A stretch of DNA of 64,000 bases from Podospora bellae-mahoneyi. Lineage: Eukaryota > Ascomycota > Sordariomycetes > Sordariales > Podosporaceae. The stretch lies in contig NC_085882.1 of NCBI RefSeq assembly GCF_035222275.1, forward strand, positions 937,501 through 1,001,500, read 5' to 3'. This document shows, piece after piece, positions 1 through 12,100 of this stretch. The notes under the pieces were generated by a model. That model saw only the letters and a program-made list of their open reading frames with translations, had not been told where the DNA came from and did no database searches. Position numbers and translations under genes: made by a program. The stretch's first letter is position 1, and the number at the start of each line of letters is the position of its first letter.

Positions 1-1537
1 TATCGTGGCACACAGGCCACACGTTCCCGACAGTCGTGGTGTTGTTGTTGAGCTCGTAGGAAGTCGGGTCCAGGGCATGTAGCCACTCGTGGGGGGGAAT
101 TATTGGGTCCAAGTGCGCCAAACCGGCCAGATATGGCAATTCCGGCTTGGCGCCTAGGCTACCACCGATCTTTCGGCTGTATCTTACTGTGATGCATGGC
201 CGCTTCGTTTGGCCCTTATCGGACCAGGGAAAGTATCCGAGACACCGATCGATTTCAATCCGCTTAGCAAGCATCCCGTGGGCAAAAATGTCGTACTCAA
301 GGACTGATGCATGTTTCTTGCCGGCTTGGGAGGGCGGGCAATCCTCAAAGAGACACTGAAAATAGCCCTCTGAAACTTTTGGTGGTTGTTGAACCCCGGT
401 ATGATTAAGACAGGTGCACGAAGACGCTGGAAAGCATGACATCGCTCTTTTGAGCGTGCCACCGTTTCGTGTGCCTGTAAAGATGGTGCCAGCCATGCCC
501 CTGAAGTCGATTTCGAACATCGCTCGGACCTCATCCTTATCCAACTGACCGTTTGTATCAAGTGTCAGGGTGTGGTGGGTGGTCCAAGACCAATCGATAT
601 CATATTGCATGTTCGAGTTCCCCGAGACTGTGAGACGTGGCCTAAAACCGTATTTCGGTGAATGTTTGTTGCCTGTGCTACGTCTTTCGTGCTCGCACAT
701 CAGTTGACATGTTACTGGGACTAGTTGATTGCGATTGTCCGGATTATGCTGTCGAAGAAAGTGGGCTTCGATGTCGGACCACTTGATATGCTGGTGCTCG
801 CATAGCCGGAGGACTCCTTCCCGGCCGATGCAGATACGGCTTCCGTCGCTCTTCTCTGCCTGTGCCTTGGAGAAGGCTCGAACCGAATGCTATGTGGCAC
901 AGCCTGAGCAATGCAAGCGATTTGATTCATTGGGGCAGGCGAACTTGCATCCATTCCAAGTCTTGTTTGTAGTTTGGATGACCTCGAGGGGCGCACTGGG
1001 GGTATTGATTCTGGGTGTCGAGACGGGCAAGACGTCCATATGCGGCGAGGGGTCCGGCCTGCTGGTGCCTGGGTAGCCAGTGGAAGCCAGCACCAGGTCG
1101 CTGTGTTGGATACAGTCTCTACAGAGTCGATCCATGCGCAGAAGGTACCTAAGTCGGTCCCCACCCGTCCTCGTTAGCCGCCAATCCACATCTGTGTTAA
1201 AACAAATCTTGCAGACGACTTACCAATCTCTGTCTGCGTGGCGTGTCAGGTGCCAATAAGCTTCCATGAGGTGACCTTGGAGCCGCTCATTCTAACTGCG
1301 CCCAAGAAGAATCTGGTACGTAGAGAACGGGATTTTTGAATAAACAATCCGTCTAAGGCTCTTCGAGATTTGGCCAAGAATGAGGCGGGTGACCGGATCG
1401 CCGTCGAGACACTCGACGATCATTATAAGCAGCTCGTCTGGGATGCGATACAGCCAGCCGTTCTTCATATTTTCGGCTGCAGCTGAAGCGAAATCACCAT
1501 GCGTCGACGGAGCACTTCCAATAGCCGTCAGAGTCAT
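1..1537 (-). pseudogene. F-box-like protein gene, broken by three stops, cut by left window edge
   Basis: The product begins at ATG 1537 (or 1468) with an F-box-like segment, RIPDELLIMIVECL, near residues 30-45. F-box proteins usually link substrates to SCF ubiquitin ligases. It continues through a Cys-rich part (CRDC, later CSGC, then CIGREG and LCEH), a pattern I associate with a fungal F-box/C2-type family. The frame stays open to the left edge. One single reading frame runs through the whole length but holds three stops: TAG at 1292-1294, TAA at 1220-1222 and TAG at 890-892. Sense sequence resumes directly after each stop. The interval around 1220 could only be spliced as an intron of about 33 bp, too short for this genome. 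Each stop is one C-to-T change away from CAG or CAA in a CpA context, as RIP would produce. A live gene with unusual introns is possible but less likely. Confidence 0.6.
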
Positions 1538-1966
1538 CTCGAATATATTTCTCCACCTGGCGCGCGTGACCTCTTTGAAAGGTGTCTGTCCGAGGTCCTT
1601 TGGGAAGGCAATCAATCGATATCGAAAGGTATGATTCAAGCAGCTGGTGGATAACGGCAAAGGGTGTAATTTACATGCAAAATCAAGTACGAGAGAATAC
1701 CATGGAAAGGTTGTTGGTTGCGGGTGCGAGGAGACGGACAAAGTGGAGGAGAGAAAGGGTTCCAAGAGCAGTTTCCATAGCAGGTGACATGGATGTCAAC
1801 AACAAGCCATGGGGCAAGAGCTCGCCGGGCAATGATTGAGGGATGCTGTCACCGGGCGGATGCCGTCATATGTGGATCCAGTCCAATCAGCCTTATTAGT
1901 GAATCATGGCGCGGCTGCATCTTGGCATTCCACATCGGTCACAAGGCTGACCAGAAGCAACACAAC
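1538..1966. other. Intergenic stretch without a supported gene
   Basis: This interval lies upstream of the F-box pseudogene and downstream of the next minus-strand gene. No reading frame with an ATG and a plausible product was found on either strand. It presumably held the promoter of the F-box gene. Confidence 0.4.
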
Positions 1967-2669
1967 CTAAAGTTGCATCTGCTCAACAGCAGCAGCAAGA
2001 TCGTTGCCAGTGCGGCGTGCCTGCCTCCGTCTTTTCATTTCGGCCTGAAGCTCCTTCCACGCCGCGACGCAGCGAGCGTGCTTTTGTCTCTTAATCTCCG
2101 CCTCATTGCTGGCTGACGTTTCATTACCCGCAGAAGCTGAAGGGCAAGGTTCGCCGGCATTCTCCCCCCTTTCCTCATGGTCCCAACGTGTGGGAAAGTT
2201 GGGCAGGGAGATGCTAGAGGGCAGGGTACTACTGGGCAAGGCTATACGACAAGAGGTTAGTTGTAATCACAAAATTAACAAGATAATGGAGGTGAATACC
2301 ATTGCCGGGAGTCGCATTGCCCATGGCGGCTCGATGGGTCAGCTTGCGCTGCCTTCTGTGGTGAGGTTTCCACGGCTTTTGGCGGGCAGGGGATGGCATG
2401 GCTGTCGATGGCAAGCCTTGGGACTGCGACACGGAACTTTCGGTTGAGGGGAGGGTCGGAAACCGACAGACGCGCTCGGAGCGTGTATCGAGCGCGGCCT
2501 CTTCATCCTCTGACAGTGCATTGGGGTGCTGGCCTGGTTCTCGCAAGTGTTTTGGATCGTCGTCCAGATCCATTGCGGCGAGACTGTCGTCGAACGCGAT
2601 CATACTCGCGACTTGCGCTTCATTTTCCCGCTGCCTTTCGCCGACTTGCTGTGAGTGAAAAGGTTCCAT
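1967..2669 (-). CDS. Hypothetical protein, two exons, 214 aa
   Basis: I do not recognise this protein. The model joins exon 1 (2669 down to 2300) and exon 2 (2241 down to 1967). The 58-bp intron starts GTATTC, has a CTAAC branch-like site and ends TAG. The frame closes exactly (645 nt including the stop), which is the main support. The N-terminal part is acidic (MDLDDD and SEDEEA) and Ser/Pro-rich. The C-terminal part is strongly basic (KELQAEMKRRRQARR) and may form a short helix or coiled coil, which would suit a nuclear protein, but that is inference. No signal peptide or membrane segment is visible. The first ATG in frame is at 2669; another at 2603 is possible. Expression and homologues are unknown. 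Confidence 0.5.
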
Positions 2670-5540
2670 TGGGGTCGCAAACTCAACGCTTTGTCGGACA
2701 GATGCGGTAGGCAATGAAAAGTGGGTTGAGGCTGCGTTTCAGGCCAGATGTGATGAAGCTGGTTGAGTGGAAGAAAGGCGATGTAGGGGAAAGGCGAGGT
2801 CGCGTTGGAAGTCAAGGGAATGTGAGAATACTAGGTCGGCTGATCAAAGTTTGATGCAGCTGATGATGGGCGACAACCTACATCCCTCTGTGCAAGACCC
2901 AAAAATGGGATGGCTCGTTTGCCCATTTATCTGCGCCGTTGAAAGTCTATAGAGAGACGTCTTCCAAAAATGCCCCAACATCAACATCATCACCCACGGG
3001 CTGCCTACTCCGGCGAACAAGTGGTGAACTCCCCTGGCGAGCCACAAACACCGACAAAGCGCCACCCATCGTTCAAATCCCCAGTCACTAGTCCGCATCT
3101 TCCCACTGCTTCAAACTCTTCCTTCGACGCATCAGGCGAATTCAGATACTCCCCATTCTCGGCACGTGTAACTGGAACGACTATTCGCTGTTTTTCTAAC
3201 TGTAGGTGCATATTCTGAGGGTGCTTTCTTACCATTTCTGGCTAGAACATGCTGCGCGGTGGGGTACAACAACGACTTTTGGTGGGTGTTCAGAGACGGC
3301 TTGGCAATACGACGGGTCAGTGAAATAGTGGTGGCTGCTTCGCTCTGGCTCTGTGCATTGTGGTCGACGTTCTGCTGGCGCTCATGACAGTCCATGGTTT
3401 CTTTTGAACGACTCTGAGAGGGTTGGAGTTGTGAAGAGAGCTGGATGCAGGGATACATTTTCACCAGATCAAGGCGGTGGCCTAACGATCAAAAATGCCC
3501 GCCATTGTATTGTCATGACCGTGCCGGCCAATAGGTATCCATCGCAGTGGCGGTCACCTATACCGATTTTGCACTTCCAGATGTATGAGCTATGGGGAAA
3601 GACGGTCAGGTCTCACAAAAGCCTATGCAACCACCGACCATTCCGAGCTCGTCCATCCTTCCCTTGGTACTCTCCATTTTAATTTCATGTTTCCCATGAT
3701 TAGATATTCATTCCCTTGATCTTGAATCTGCCGTCGGCTTGCGCGCCTGAGCCTCGGCCTCCCGAGCCTTCCTTCGTTTCAAAATCTCTTCATTGTATTC
3801 TTCGCGCTCTCGTTGCGCCGAACCTGCCTCATGCGATTAATTCTTGCGTCCAATTAAACCCATGGATCTCGACCTGCCTCTCGGTAGGCTGGCACCTTGG
3901 GTGCTAGAGAACGATGTTTTGTTAGCTTGTTTTCTCAACTCTAATTCTGGGACAAGGGCGTGATGGGACGGGGAGCTGGTAAACAAGGTGAGCGAGTCTA
4001 GGAGCTTACCATCGTGGACTGGAACAACAGCAGAAGCAGTGTGATACTGCTGCTTATGCTTTATTTTGCCATCGACCCTCGCTTGAAAGTCTTGTGTAGT
4101 CCTGGTTGATGCGTTCCGTCTGCCACGCTGATATCGGTTGGTTCACTTGCTGCGTTGCTCCAGATGGAACATCATCTTCCGGTCGATTCCAAGATTACCA
4201 GGTACTTCGTGACCTGGTCCTTATTTGGGACACCCATTCAAGGGAAATTCAAGATTATTGGAAGGCAGATAGAGCTATACAGAAGGTCAAAGAAAACGCA
4301 CCGATCCGGCAAAAGGCACCTGAGCTATACAGGCAGCATGAATGCAAAACAAGTTGTGGATTGATATATAAATGAACAAAAGACATCAATAACAACGCAA
4401 CGCAATCCAGCATCTCGACGTGGTACTTGTATGGTTCAACCAGGCGTACTCCTCCATGAATTCCACCCTTTCACACCTCCCCTCAAGTGTTGAAATGATT
4501 CCCCCATCCCTTCACCTCCCACCTCGAACAAGATTCAGCTCCTCCATCCCAGAGACGACCCCCGAAACTTCATCCTCTCTGACGTTCATCTCTCCACACG
4601 CAATCAAAGCGCCCGTGACTCGATTGGCCGCCTTCTTACTCCGGGCCTGGATCTTCTTCGCTCGTCGTGGTCGAAACTTGAACAAGCAGCGGTGACGTAA
4701 CACTCTCTTGGAGACTAGAGGCGAGGGTTGGTCTATTAGCTTCAATATCAACTGAATCTCTACCCAACTGAGCTCTTGAAAGCTCAAGCACACGAGGCTG
4801 GAAGTAGACAGTAGACGGAAGAACAAACCTCTGAACACCGCTCGGCGTGAAATTTTAGTCTTGGTTGTCTTCATGGCTTCCTCCTCATGCCAGTGGCCTC
4901 TTCACTTAGTTTGTTCGATCTTCCGCCCCTGATGATGTCAAGGTTGGAGCTGACGAGATGGAAATAAAATGGCTCCAAAAATGGATCCAAAGATGGATGT
5001 AAAAATAGGTCCAAAATGGGTGTAGAAATCGCTGTAGGGATGGATCCAAGAATGGATGTAAGAATCGTTTCGATATCGAAGGATATTGCGGCGGTTTGGT
5101 ATTGACTGCGAAGATGAAGAGTGGGACATAAATTTCTGGGGTGCAGAGATTTTAAAACGTTGAACCTTCTCAGGGCGCCCCAGGTCCAGGCTGCTGGCTG
5201 TACCTCGTCCGCTCCTTCTTGTTTTACAAATCTTGTTTAAGGTATGGGTGGCAAGCGCAGTTTGTAGCTCTGCTTGTTCAGGAAATGCAGTTAAGAGAGT
5301 ACATAGTTCAAACCCATCCTTGATTCGACACCAGACCCCCGTCACTTGCCCATCATTGACTTGACAACTCAATCACTCTCGTCACAGACATCCAAACTAT
5401 TGAGTCTCTCCCACCTGATATTATGCTCCCTTTTCCCTCACATAACTTCCAAGCTGCAAATCCCTTCCTCCATTGCCTGCCGTGCCAATCCTCCTCTCAG
5501 TCTTTATAATAACGCCACGCACTCCTCTTGAGCATACGCT
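2670..5540. other. Gene-poor interval with weak coding candidates and a degenerate repeat
   Basis: No convincing gene was found over about 2.9 kb. Two minus-strand candidates are worth recording. The first is an ATG at 3211 to a stop at 3005 (68 aa, ending FTTCSPE), possibly preceded by an exon that begins near 3464. The second is an ATG at 4874 to a stop at 4512 (120 aa, basic, no known motif). Neither has splice or domain support. The rest reads as AT/GC-balanced non-coding DNA with frequent stops in all frames. A degenerate short repeat lies at about 4960-5070 and is listed separately. Confidence 0.35.
4960..5070. repeat. Degenerate short tandem repeat, ATGGATCCAA / ATGGATGTAA units
   Basis: Short units of the form ATGGATCCAA and ATGGATGTAA alternate, with diverged copies GGTCCAAAATGG and GGTGTAGAAATC between them. 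The pair ATGGATCCAA..ATGGATGTAA occurs clearly twice, at about 4980-5001 and 5040-5061. The array is imperfect, about 110 bp, and lies in non-coding DNA. Confidence 0.45.
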
Positions 5541-6138
5541 CTACTTGGCCTTTTCAGCCGCGCGCTCCATCTCCGCCGTCTCGCGTACCTTCTTGAGATA
5601 TGGCTGGGAATGAGCATGTACAGGAACTATAGAAATCTCTCATGTTAGCAATACCAGAATGATGGCCAGATGTGAATGGACCGGCTGCTGGTAGGAGATT
5701 ACACACCTCTGCGGGGAAGCGGTCCGCGTCTCACAAACTTATCACCGAACTTTTCAGGTATCCAGATGTCAACCCCGGTGGTGCACGTGGTGGTCTCGTC
5801 CCCAGCTTCCTCGTCGTACTGGTCCTTTTGGGTTTGTGTCCCTGCCTCGACTTGGACGTTCAAGGGCCCCGTCACGCTGCTTTTCTTGGCCGTGGAAGGA
5901 AGTCGTTCTGGTCTCCGTGCTAGACCGCTGGCAGGAGGAGTTCTGGTTGGTTTCGTGCCTGTCCATTCTGTCAAGTGGTTGGTACGTGGGAGCCGTCGTT
6001 GGCTGTACTGCACCTTGACTGACTGACGATCCTTCGGTTGTTTGCCATGCCGTGGTTGATGACAACTGGTTTGAGAAGTGAAGGAAAAAGAAAAATGAAA
6101 GAAAAAAAGGCAGGAAATTACCTGACCTGGCCTGGCAT
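5541..6138 (-). CDS. Hypothetical protein, three exons, 153 aa
   Basis: I do not recognise this protein. The model has a 17-nt first exon (ATG at 6138, ends 6122), exon 2 (6065 down to 5707) and exon 3 (5626 down to 5541). Intron 1 is 56 bp (GTAATT, then a pyrimidine-rich run ending CAG). Intron 2 is 80 bp (GTGTGT, branch GCTAAC, TATAG). Together the exons give 462 nt, a complete frame ending in TAG. Exon 2 has no ATG in the reading frame, so an upstream start exon is needed, and the 17-nt exon supplies it in phase. The protein is basic at the N-terminus, polar in the middle, and ends with a charged helix (LKKVRETAEMERAAEKAK). No signal peptide or transmembrane segment is seen. Confidence 0.5.
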
Positions 6139-9100
6139 CAGGGTGATATATTCACTTGCTGCTGGAGAACAAGCACCACCAGGTACCGCATTCTTCAAGT
6201 AGTGATCGGAGTTGCTCTTTGTGTATATGTCTTATTTAATACTGCCGGTTCACTCATGTCAGCGAGAGATCTCCGATCCGGGGTAGCAGCTTCTTTGTCC
6301 AATCAGGAGGTGATCGCAAACTTGATATGGACATCATGATTGTCGGGTTTTATCCAAGTACCTTAACGTAGGTACTGGATGAATGATTTCCATTTTCCAG
6401 AGCCAGTCAGAGTGGCGTCATTGCTCACCTTTCACGTCATATCGATCGACTGTGACAAGCAAAGCATCTCCCCGTCCGGACTGATGGAAACTGATGATAG
6501 CGATGGCTCGACGGCCCCCTGCTGCGTAGCTGTCATATCTGTTTGCGGGTTGATGCTCTCCATGCCTTCAGCTGCTTCCACCATGTCAACATAGTCATCA
6601 CCTTCGGAATGCTGGGTGTTTTCACCGTTGTGACATTACTTCACTTCACAGATACACACCCCTCGTTGGGGGCGACAGAAACGCCCTTGGGTGGCGGGAG
6701 AACGCAGTGGCCCCATTTCGTTCCCGTGAAGAAGCAAAGAATGAGTACAGTAGCTAGTGATAGTATTGATGTTCCGTATTTGTCAAGCTATGTGTACAAT
6801 ACATTCATCCCCCTAATCAAAAGATGCATGATGTCCACAACATCCTGCTCAAAAACCGCGATAAACCATGACCACTCGATTTCCGATTTCAAGACCTCGG
6901 CCAGTCTTGAAGAGGCATGGTCTGCAGTGATGCATGGAAAGCCAAGGTGCGGATCCCCTCTAAGGGGTTACAATCCCCTTGCTTGTAGCAAAATCGCCAT
7001 AGTCTGTTATTAGACACTAGTGGGCGACACTGTAGCCATAGGCCGCTTCGGGGGCGTCGTTGTGGACGGCGTTCAAGATAATACAAGGATGGCCGAATGC
7101 TAGGCCTGCCCGATCGAAACTGTGTTGAAATCGTGTAAGCACATAAACCTGAAGTAACGAGAAATGGGATGAAGGGTGGGTGCAAATAAGAGGACCAACC
7201 TTTGATGACGTTTGAACACAGTGACGATGTTGAAGCCACGGGAATTATTTTCTCGACAGGAAACTGTTGGCGGGGATTGTTAGCAGAGTTTTGCAAGAGT
7301 TCCCAAATCATATCTACAGGGCACCCAGGTTCGAGGGGTGCGGCGAGAGTCCACCTGCGGAAGAATCACCATCTTCCAGGTTCGAGCTGTCTGCTGTCCA
7401 GGTTCGAAGCTGCCTGGTGTGAGGTGGGACCAGATTGAGCAAAGGTTTGGTGCGTGGGCAAGAAAATTAGCACGCAGAAGTCAGGTCGAGGAAAGGGATG
7501 TCGGCTTGCAAGAAGCTTGGACAGGTGCCCCACAAAATCGTTCAAAGTCTGAGGTGATGTGAAGGTGACAGAGTCTCAGCCTGGTACCTGAAAAGGATTG
7601 ACCAGCCAGTGCTTGGGGTTCAGAATGTTCCCGTCAGATGACAGGGATGTATCGTACCTGATGGTGTCGATGTGGGAAGGAACCAACAACGCTCAAGCAC
7701 ATCGACAGCAGGGGGTCCCGATTCAAGAACATTCTTGGTGGGGTCTGTCCGCTTTCCCAGGGATCGAACACCTATGCCGGTGGTCGGAGGCAGCGATGGA
7801 GCACCTGACAGTCCAGAGACGGGCCCCTCACTACAGGGACGTAACAATCCGGTAGAACCAGAAAGAACGTGGAGGTTCTCCTCGAAGGAAATAAGGCAGA
7901 CAAGGGTCCGCAGTTGACGGCAAAGTCGATGGTTTGCCATTCCTTCCCTCGTTCGCTTGTCATCTCTTGTCCTAGGCAAATACTTTGTTAAGTGGATTTG
8001 GACCTCGCTAATTGTCAGAAGCATCTTGCTTGGAGGGAGGGATGCTACAGATGCTCATCTTCGGACAACGAATTGCTACCTACACATCGCGGCTGGTATA
8101 TCATTCAGCACTCACAGCCCCTCATGGAACTTCAAAATCACCAGGCGTGGGTACAGGCCTGCTGTATTGCTCTTTTTCTTGTTGCAGTCTTGGCCACGGC
8201 CCTTTGCTTCCTTCTTGTCCATGCACCACCAACATCACGTTTGCGGACCCCTTTGTTGCGCCCATATTGGAGGCAAGATCACGAAGCTGTATGAGCTGCA
8301 GATGTGCAGTCAATTTCAGGAGAACGGCGAGAAGAGTATGTATACAACACATCCTGAAATCCTGCACGCGCACCCCGACTGACACTGGATCCTGTTTGTC
8401 CACTTTAGTCTAGACTCGGAACATCTGCTTTGACAGTGGGCCACCCGATCATCAAAATGGCTGTTAGCAGGATGATAAGGATGTATCCGGGTCCCTGGAC
8501 CTTTTGCTGGGGAGCTTGAACACGAGCTGTGGAAAACATACTTCTGCTATGCGGCGGAGGAGAGAATGACTAGTCCAAGGCGATGGACGGGGGTAGTTTT
8601 GGCACAATATGGGAGATAATTCGACGAGGGGTCGCGATTGAGGTGACAAGTTGATGAGTAATATGGCGTGGTGCTTGAAGAGGCCAACTTGTCTTAGCTT
8701 TCACAATATACAACAACGGTATTCATTCATGTTGTCATACATACTGCCAGTCTTGCCTCCAGCCGTGTAGGCCATGTTGCCAAGTCAGCCGTCCTTTGGT
8801 GTGCAAGACCAACTCCTGGTCGATAACAACGTCGCACGAAGATTACTAGCTGATATATTCTGTCATGCTCGGCAACAACTAAGCGTGCCAGACACAGCTT
8901 CCTGAGTTTCCGAATGGCAAACGAGCCTGAAACCATCAGACTAACATCAGTAATGGCATTTGAAAACTCTCCATCCCGGCCCTCGCAGGGTACCACGGCC
9001 CAGAAGCCACGGTCAACAGCAGGGGGCATCATGGGAAGTTAGGTGGGAACTCTGTCAACCGTACTTGACTGTGGGTGTCACAGAGGAAAGTGGGAAGAGT

Positions 9101-12100
9101 GTTTATGGGGACCTCTTTTGTCCTTCTCCATGGTCCGTTGAACTAAATGCATCACTGTGTTGATTCTGCCTTCCGGCGAAAGCTTATCCTTCGCGACGTT
9201 GGTGGAATTCTGACCATCGAACCCGATACAGGTGCAGTCTCTCAGATTCAGGCATGCTATTCCCCGGGTCCTGCCACAGGGACAGCTCGCGACGAACTGC
9301 GTCTATCTGGGCAGTGGGGCCGTCACGCTGGCAGTCTGTGCCTGGTGCAGTGTCAGGCTTTCAGGGGACGGAGTATAGGTAGGTACGCACCGTCTGTATC
9401 CCTACTGTTGCTCCCTTCCATTGGGATAGCTGATCAAGCTTCCGCCTTTCACCATGGACTGCTAGCGGTAATCACTGCTCTGTCAATCAAGTGTCCCCTA
9501 CCTGTGTCGTTGTCTGTTCCGCTAGTATTGAGGTAACCTTGATCTCCGAAAATATTTCTCAATCTTGCAATTTCGTCTTCCCAAGATATTCTGCAGCAGT
9601 CTTTCGCTTCTCTGACGAACAGACCTGGCCCCTCCCCAGACAGAACGCCGGTCTAGTCCCATGGGCTGGGCAACTATCCCGTCCTTGCTCAACTCACCGA
9701 TCGTCCACCAAACTCCCGCTCCAAGAAGCATCAGCTTCAGCTTCGCCGAACAACCAAACCACTAGGCTGTACAACACTGGGATCCATGACTCTCAAACAC
9801 AAATGGGCCGCTGTCCTTGGACTAATCCTGCCAGCTGAATGAAAGGATCGGGCCATGGCACCGAGACCGGCCACTACCTGTGCTGAACCCAAACCATGGC
9901 AAACCGGTGCCAAAATGCTGGAGATCGACGACTGGCAATATACTTGATCGTAACGTACAAAGGATTGGAGCTGGGACACTAGATATGGACAAGCTAACCA
10001 TCTCTCTTCCGCGATAGTGTCAATACCGACTACCCCAACGCTTCCAGGTACCAGGCCGGCGTCGAAGGGCTAGGCATCGACCGGCTTCGACAGCTCCTAT
10101 AGACGCTTTCCATACCTCCCAGTCTTGCCCATTCGCCATTCGTTTCCTGGGGCCTGGTCAGGACAAGACGGTTTGGCTCATCGTTTGATCAAACTTCCCT
10201 TTGTCAGCCGTTCTCTCAGTGGGCATCGATAGTACAGGGCTACCGGACAAGACTTCGACATCTCTGTACCCATAAACCAGGGACCTGCTTGTTCATCCCG
10301 GTGGGCAGTTGACAGTTTCTCACTAAATGTGTTGGCTTTGGCTACCATGCCTAGGTAGTCAACATCCACCCCTCCACTTGACCATCGTGAAGTGGATTTT
10401 GCTAACAGGCATGGTCACTCCACAGAATCCTGGCTGTCACATCACACCTCGTCCCCATGATCTCGACATCATCGACGATGCGTATACTTTGACGAGTTCA
10501 AGCTGAGCAGACAACAGCGACGGGTGGCTGATGTCCCAGTACGTTGGTAGCACCGAGCTCCAACAGGAAGTCCAATTCCCTCGAGCCTTTCAGTATGACC
10601 GCGGACAATTGTTATCGTTCGAGGGCTTGTCACGGTTCAGGTTCTGGTAGGTATCCCTGGCGGTGCCTGATCGGGGGCTATAGCCTACCACTTTGCCTCA
10701 CCAAAAGAACGCCCTTGGCCATGGGGCCAAGGCAAGGGGTATATCTTCACACACCCTTTGCCACACGACTCGAAAGGAGTGGACTAGTACTTTTGGGATC
10801 TCGACACAGGACTTTAGATTGCCTTCAAGGTATTGCTTTTCGATCAGCACATCTACCCTACTCATCCATCGACGGGTCCATGTCGCAAGAGGCAGAAGCT
10901 CTGTACCGAGCCTGTGGACAGAATACTGCCAACAAGAATCAGGAGACCAATCAGGCCCATCCAAAGAGTTGTCGATAGCCCAAGGCGACTGGAACAAGTC
11001 GGTCACAAATGCTCGTTCATTTGTGGGAGGAGCCAGGAGCCGATGGGCCCACCTGTCAAAAATTGCGCGGCTCTGATGGATTATGGCCTCTATTCAACAT
11101 CAACGCGGTATGGTCTTAGAGTTGCATCCGGATCCCGACAGCACACGACATCCTCCTGTTCAAGTTTTGTCGACATCTTGAACACCCGCTTCATTCAGTT
11201 ACAACGGGTTTCGATCCCCATATGCTACATTCAGCACGACAAGGCTCGGTTAGACTGCCTATATTAGAGAGGACAGCCAACACCTTGCATCTGGACAGCT
11301 TGCACCTCTAGAGACCCTGACCCTTTCCAACCACGGATTGTTGCACGAGATGTTGGTTTAGGAATTGGACAGGGAAGAGGGTGGTGGTTTATGAGTTCTT
11401 TGGCCATATGAGATATTCATAATTTTGGACTGTAGGAGAATTACATCACCACACATATAGTCAAAAGCCACGGATTGTACGTCATTGTTCAGAACTATCC
11501 TTCCCTGTTTGCTGTGTCCAATGTTAAGCTATGTTGCATCCTATCTCTGGTACCTTAGGTTCCTTGGTACCATACTTCTGTAGGTCCTGAACTTTGCTTT
11601 CTACACACTCATCCCGTTCTGTGCTTCCTCACGACCCTAAGCTACTCCTCAAATACCCTCTTTGGCGCCGGCGACCATTCGACCAACAGGTTTCCCGCAC
11701 AACCCCACATACAGCACACTGCCGTCAAACAACGGAGCCATCACGAGTAGGTAGTCAATCCATGCCGAGTGATAACCCATGTCTTTTGACTTCGTTCCTC
11801 CATTGTCACAAGGCTATGTTGGTTCTTCTCCTTGCGGTTCAGGGCGTACGAGGGGGTGAGCTCGCTGGAGACCTACGGAAATGAGCTCGTTTTCGCGCAC
11901 GTATTGCTCGAAGTCGAAGTCGCATTTACCCATGCCCTCCGTACATCCTCAATTCGGCTCAGGATTTCTCATCTCCGCCGGATCCTTGGGGAAGTAGTTT
12001 GTCCCATGGGGCTTTGCTCCCCCTTGGCGATTGTTGAAAGAGGCAAAGTCCGCCAACAATCTTGTCGGTGTTGTCGAGATCCGGGCAATGACATGGCGTT

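Noticed and set aside
1190-1222. 33-bp intron GTAAGT...ACACAG in the F-box-like gene
   Set aside because: Too short to be spliced in moulds, and splicing it places a stop at the junction. Reading through gives a continuous frame.
4670-4775. tRNA-like D-arm (AGCTCAGTTGGGTAGAG) on the minus strand, followed by a weak box-B-like GTTCAAGTTTC
   Set aside because: No acceptor-stem pairing, anticodon stem or proper T-arm could be drawn. It may be chance or an old tRNA-derived fragment.
7325-7410. Three copies of CAGGTTCGA resembling tRNA box B
   Set aside because: No box A or foldable tRNA around any copy.
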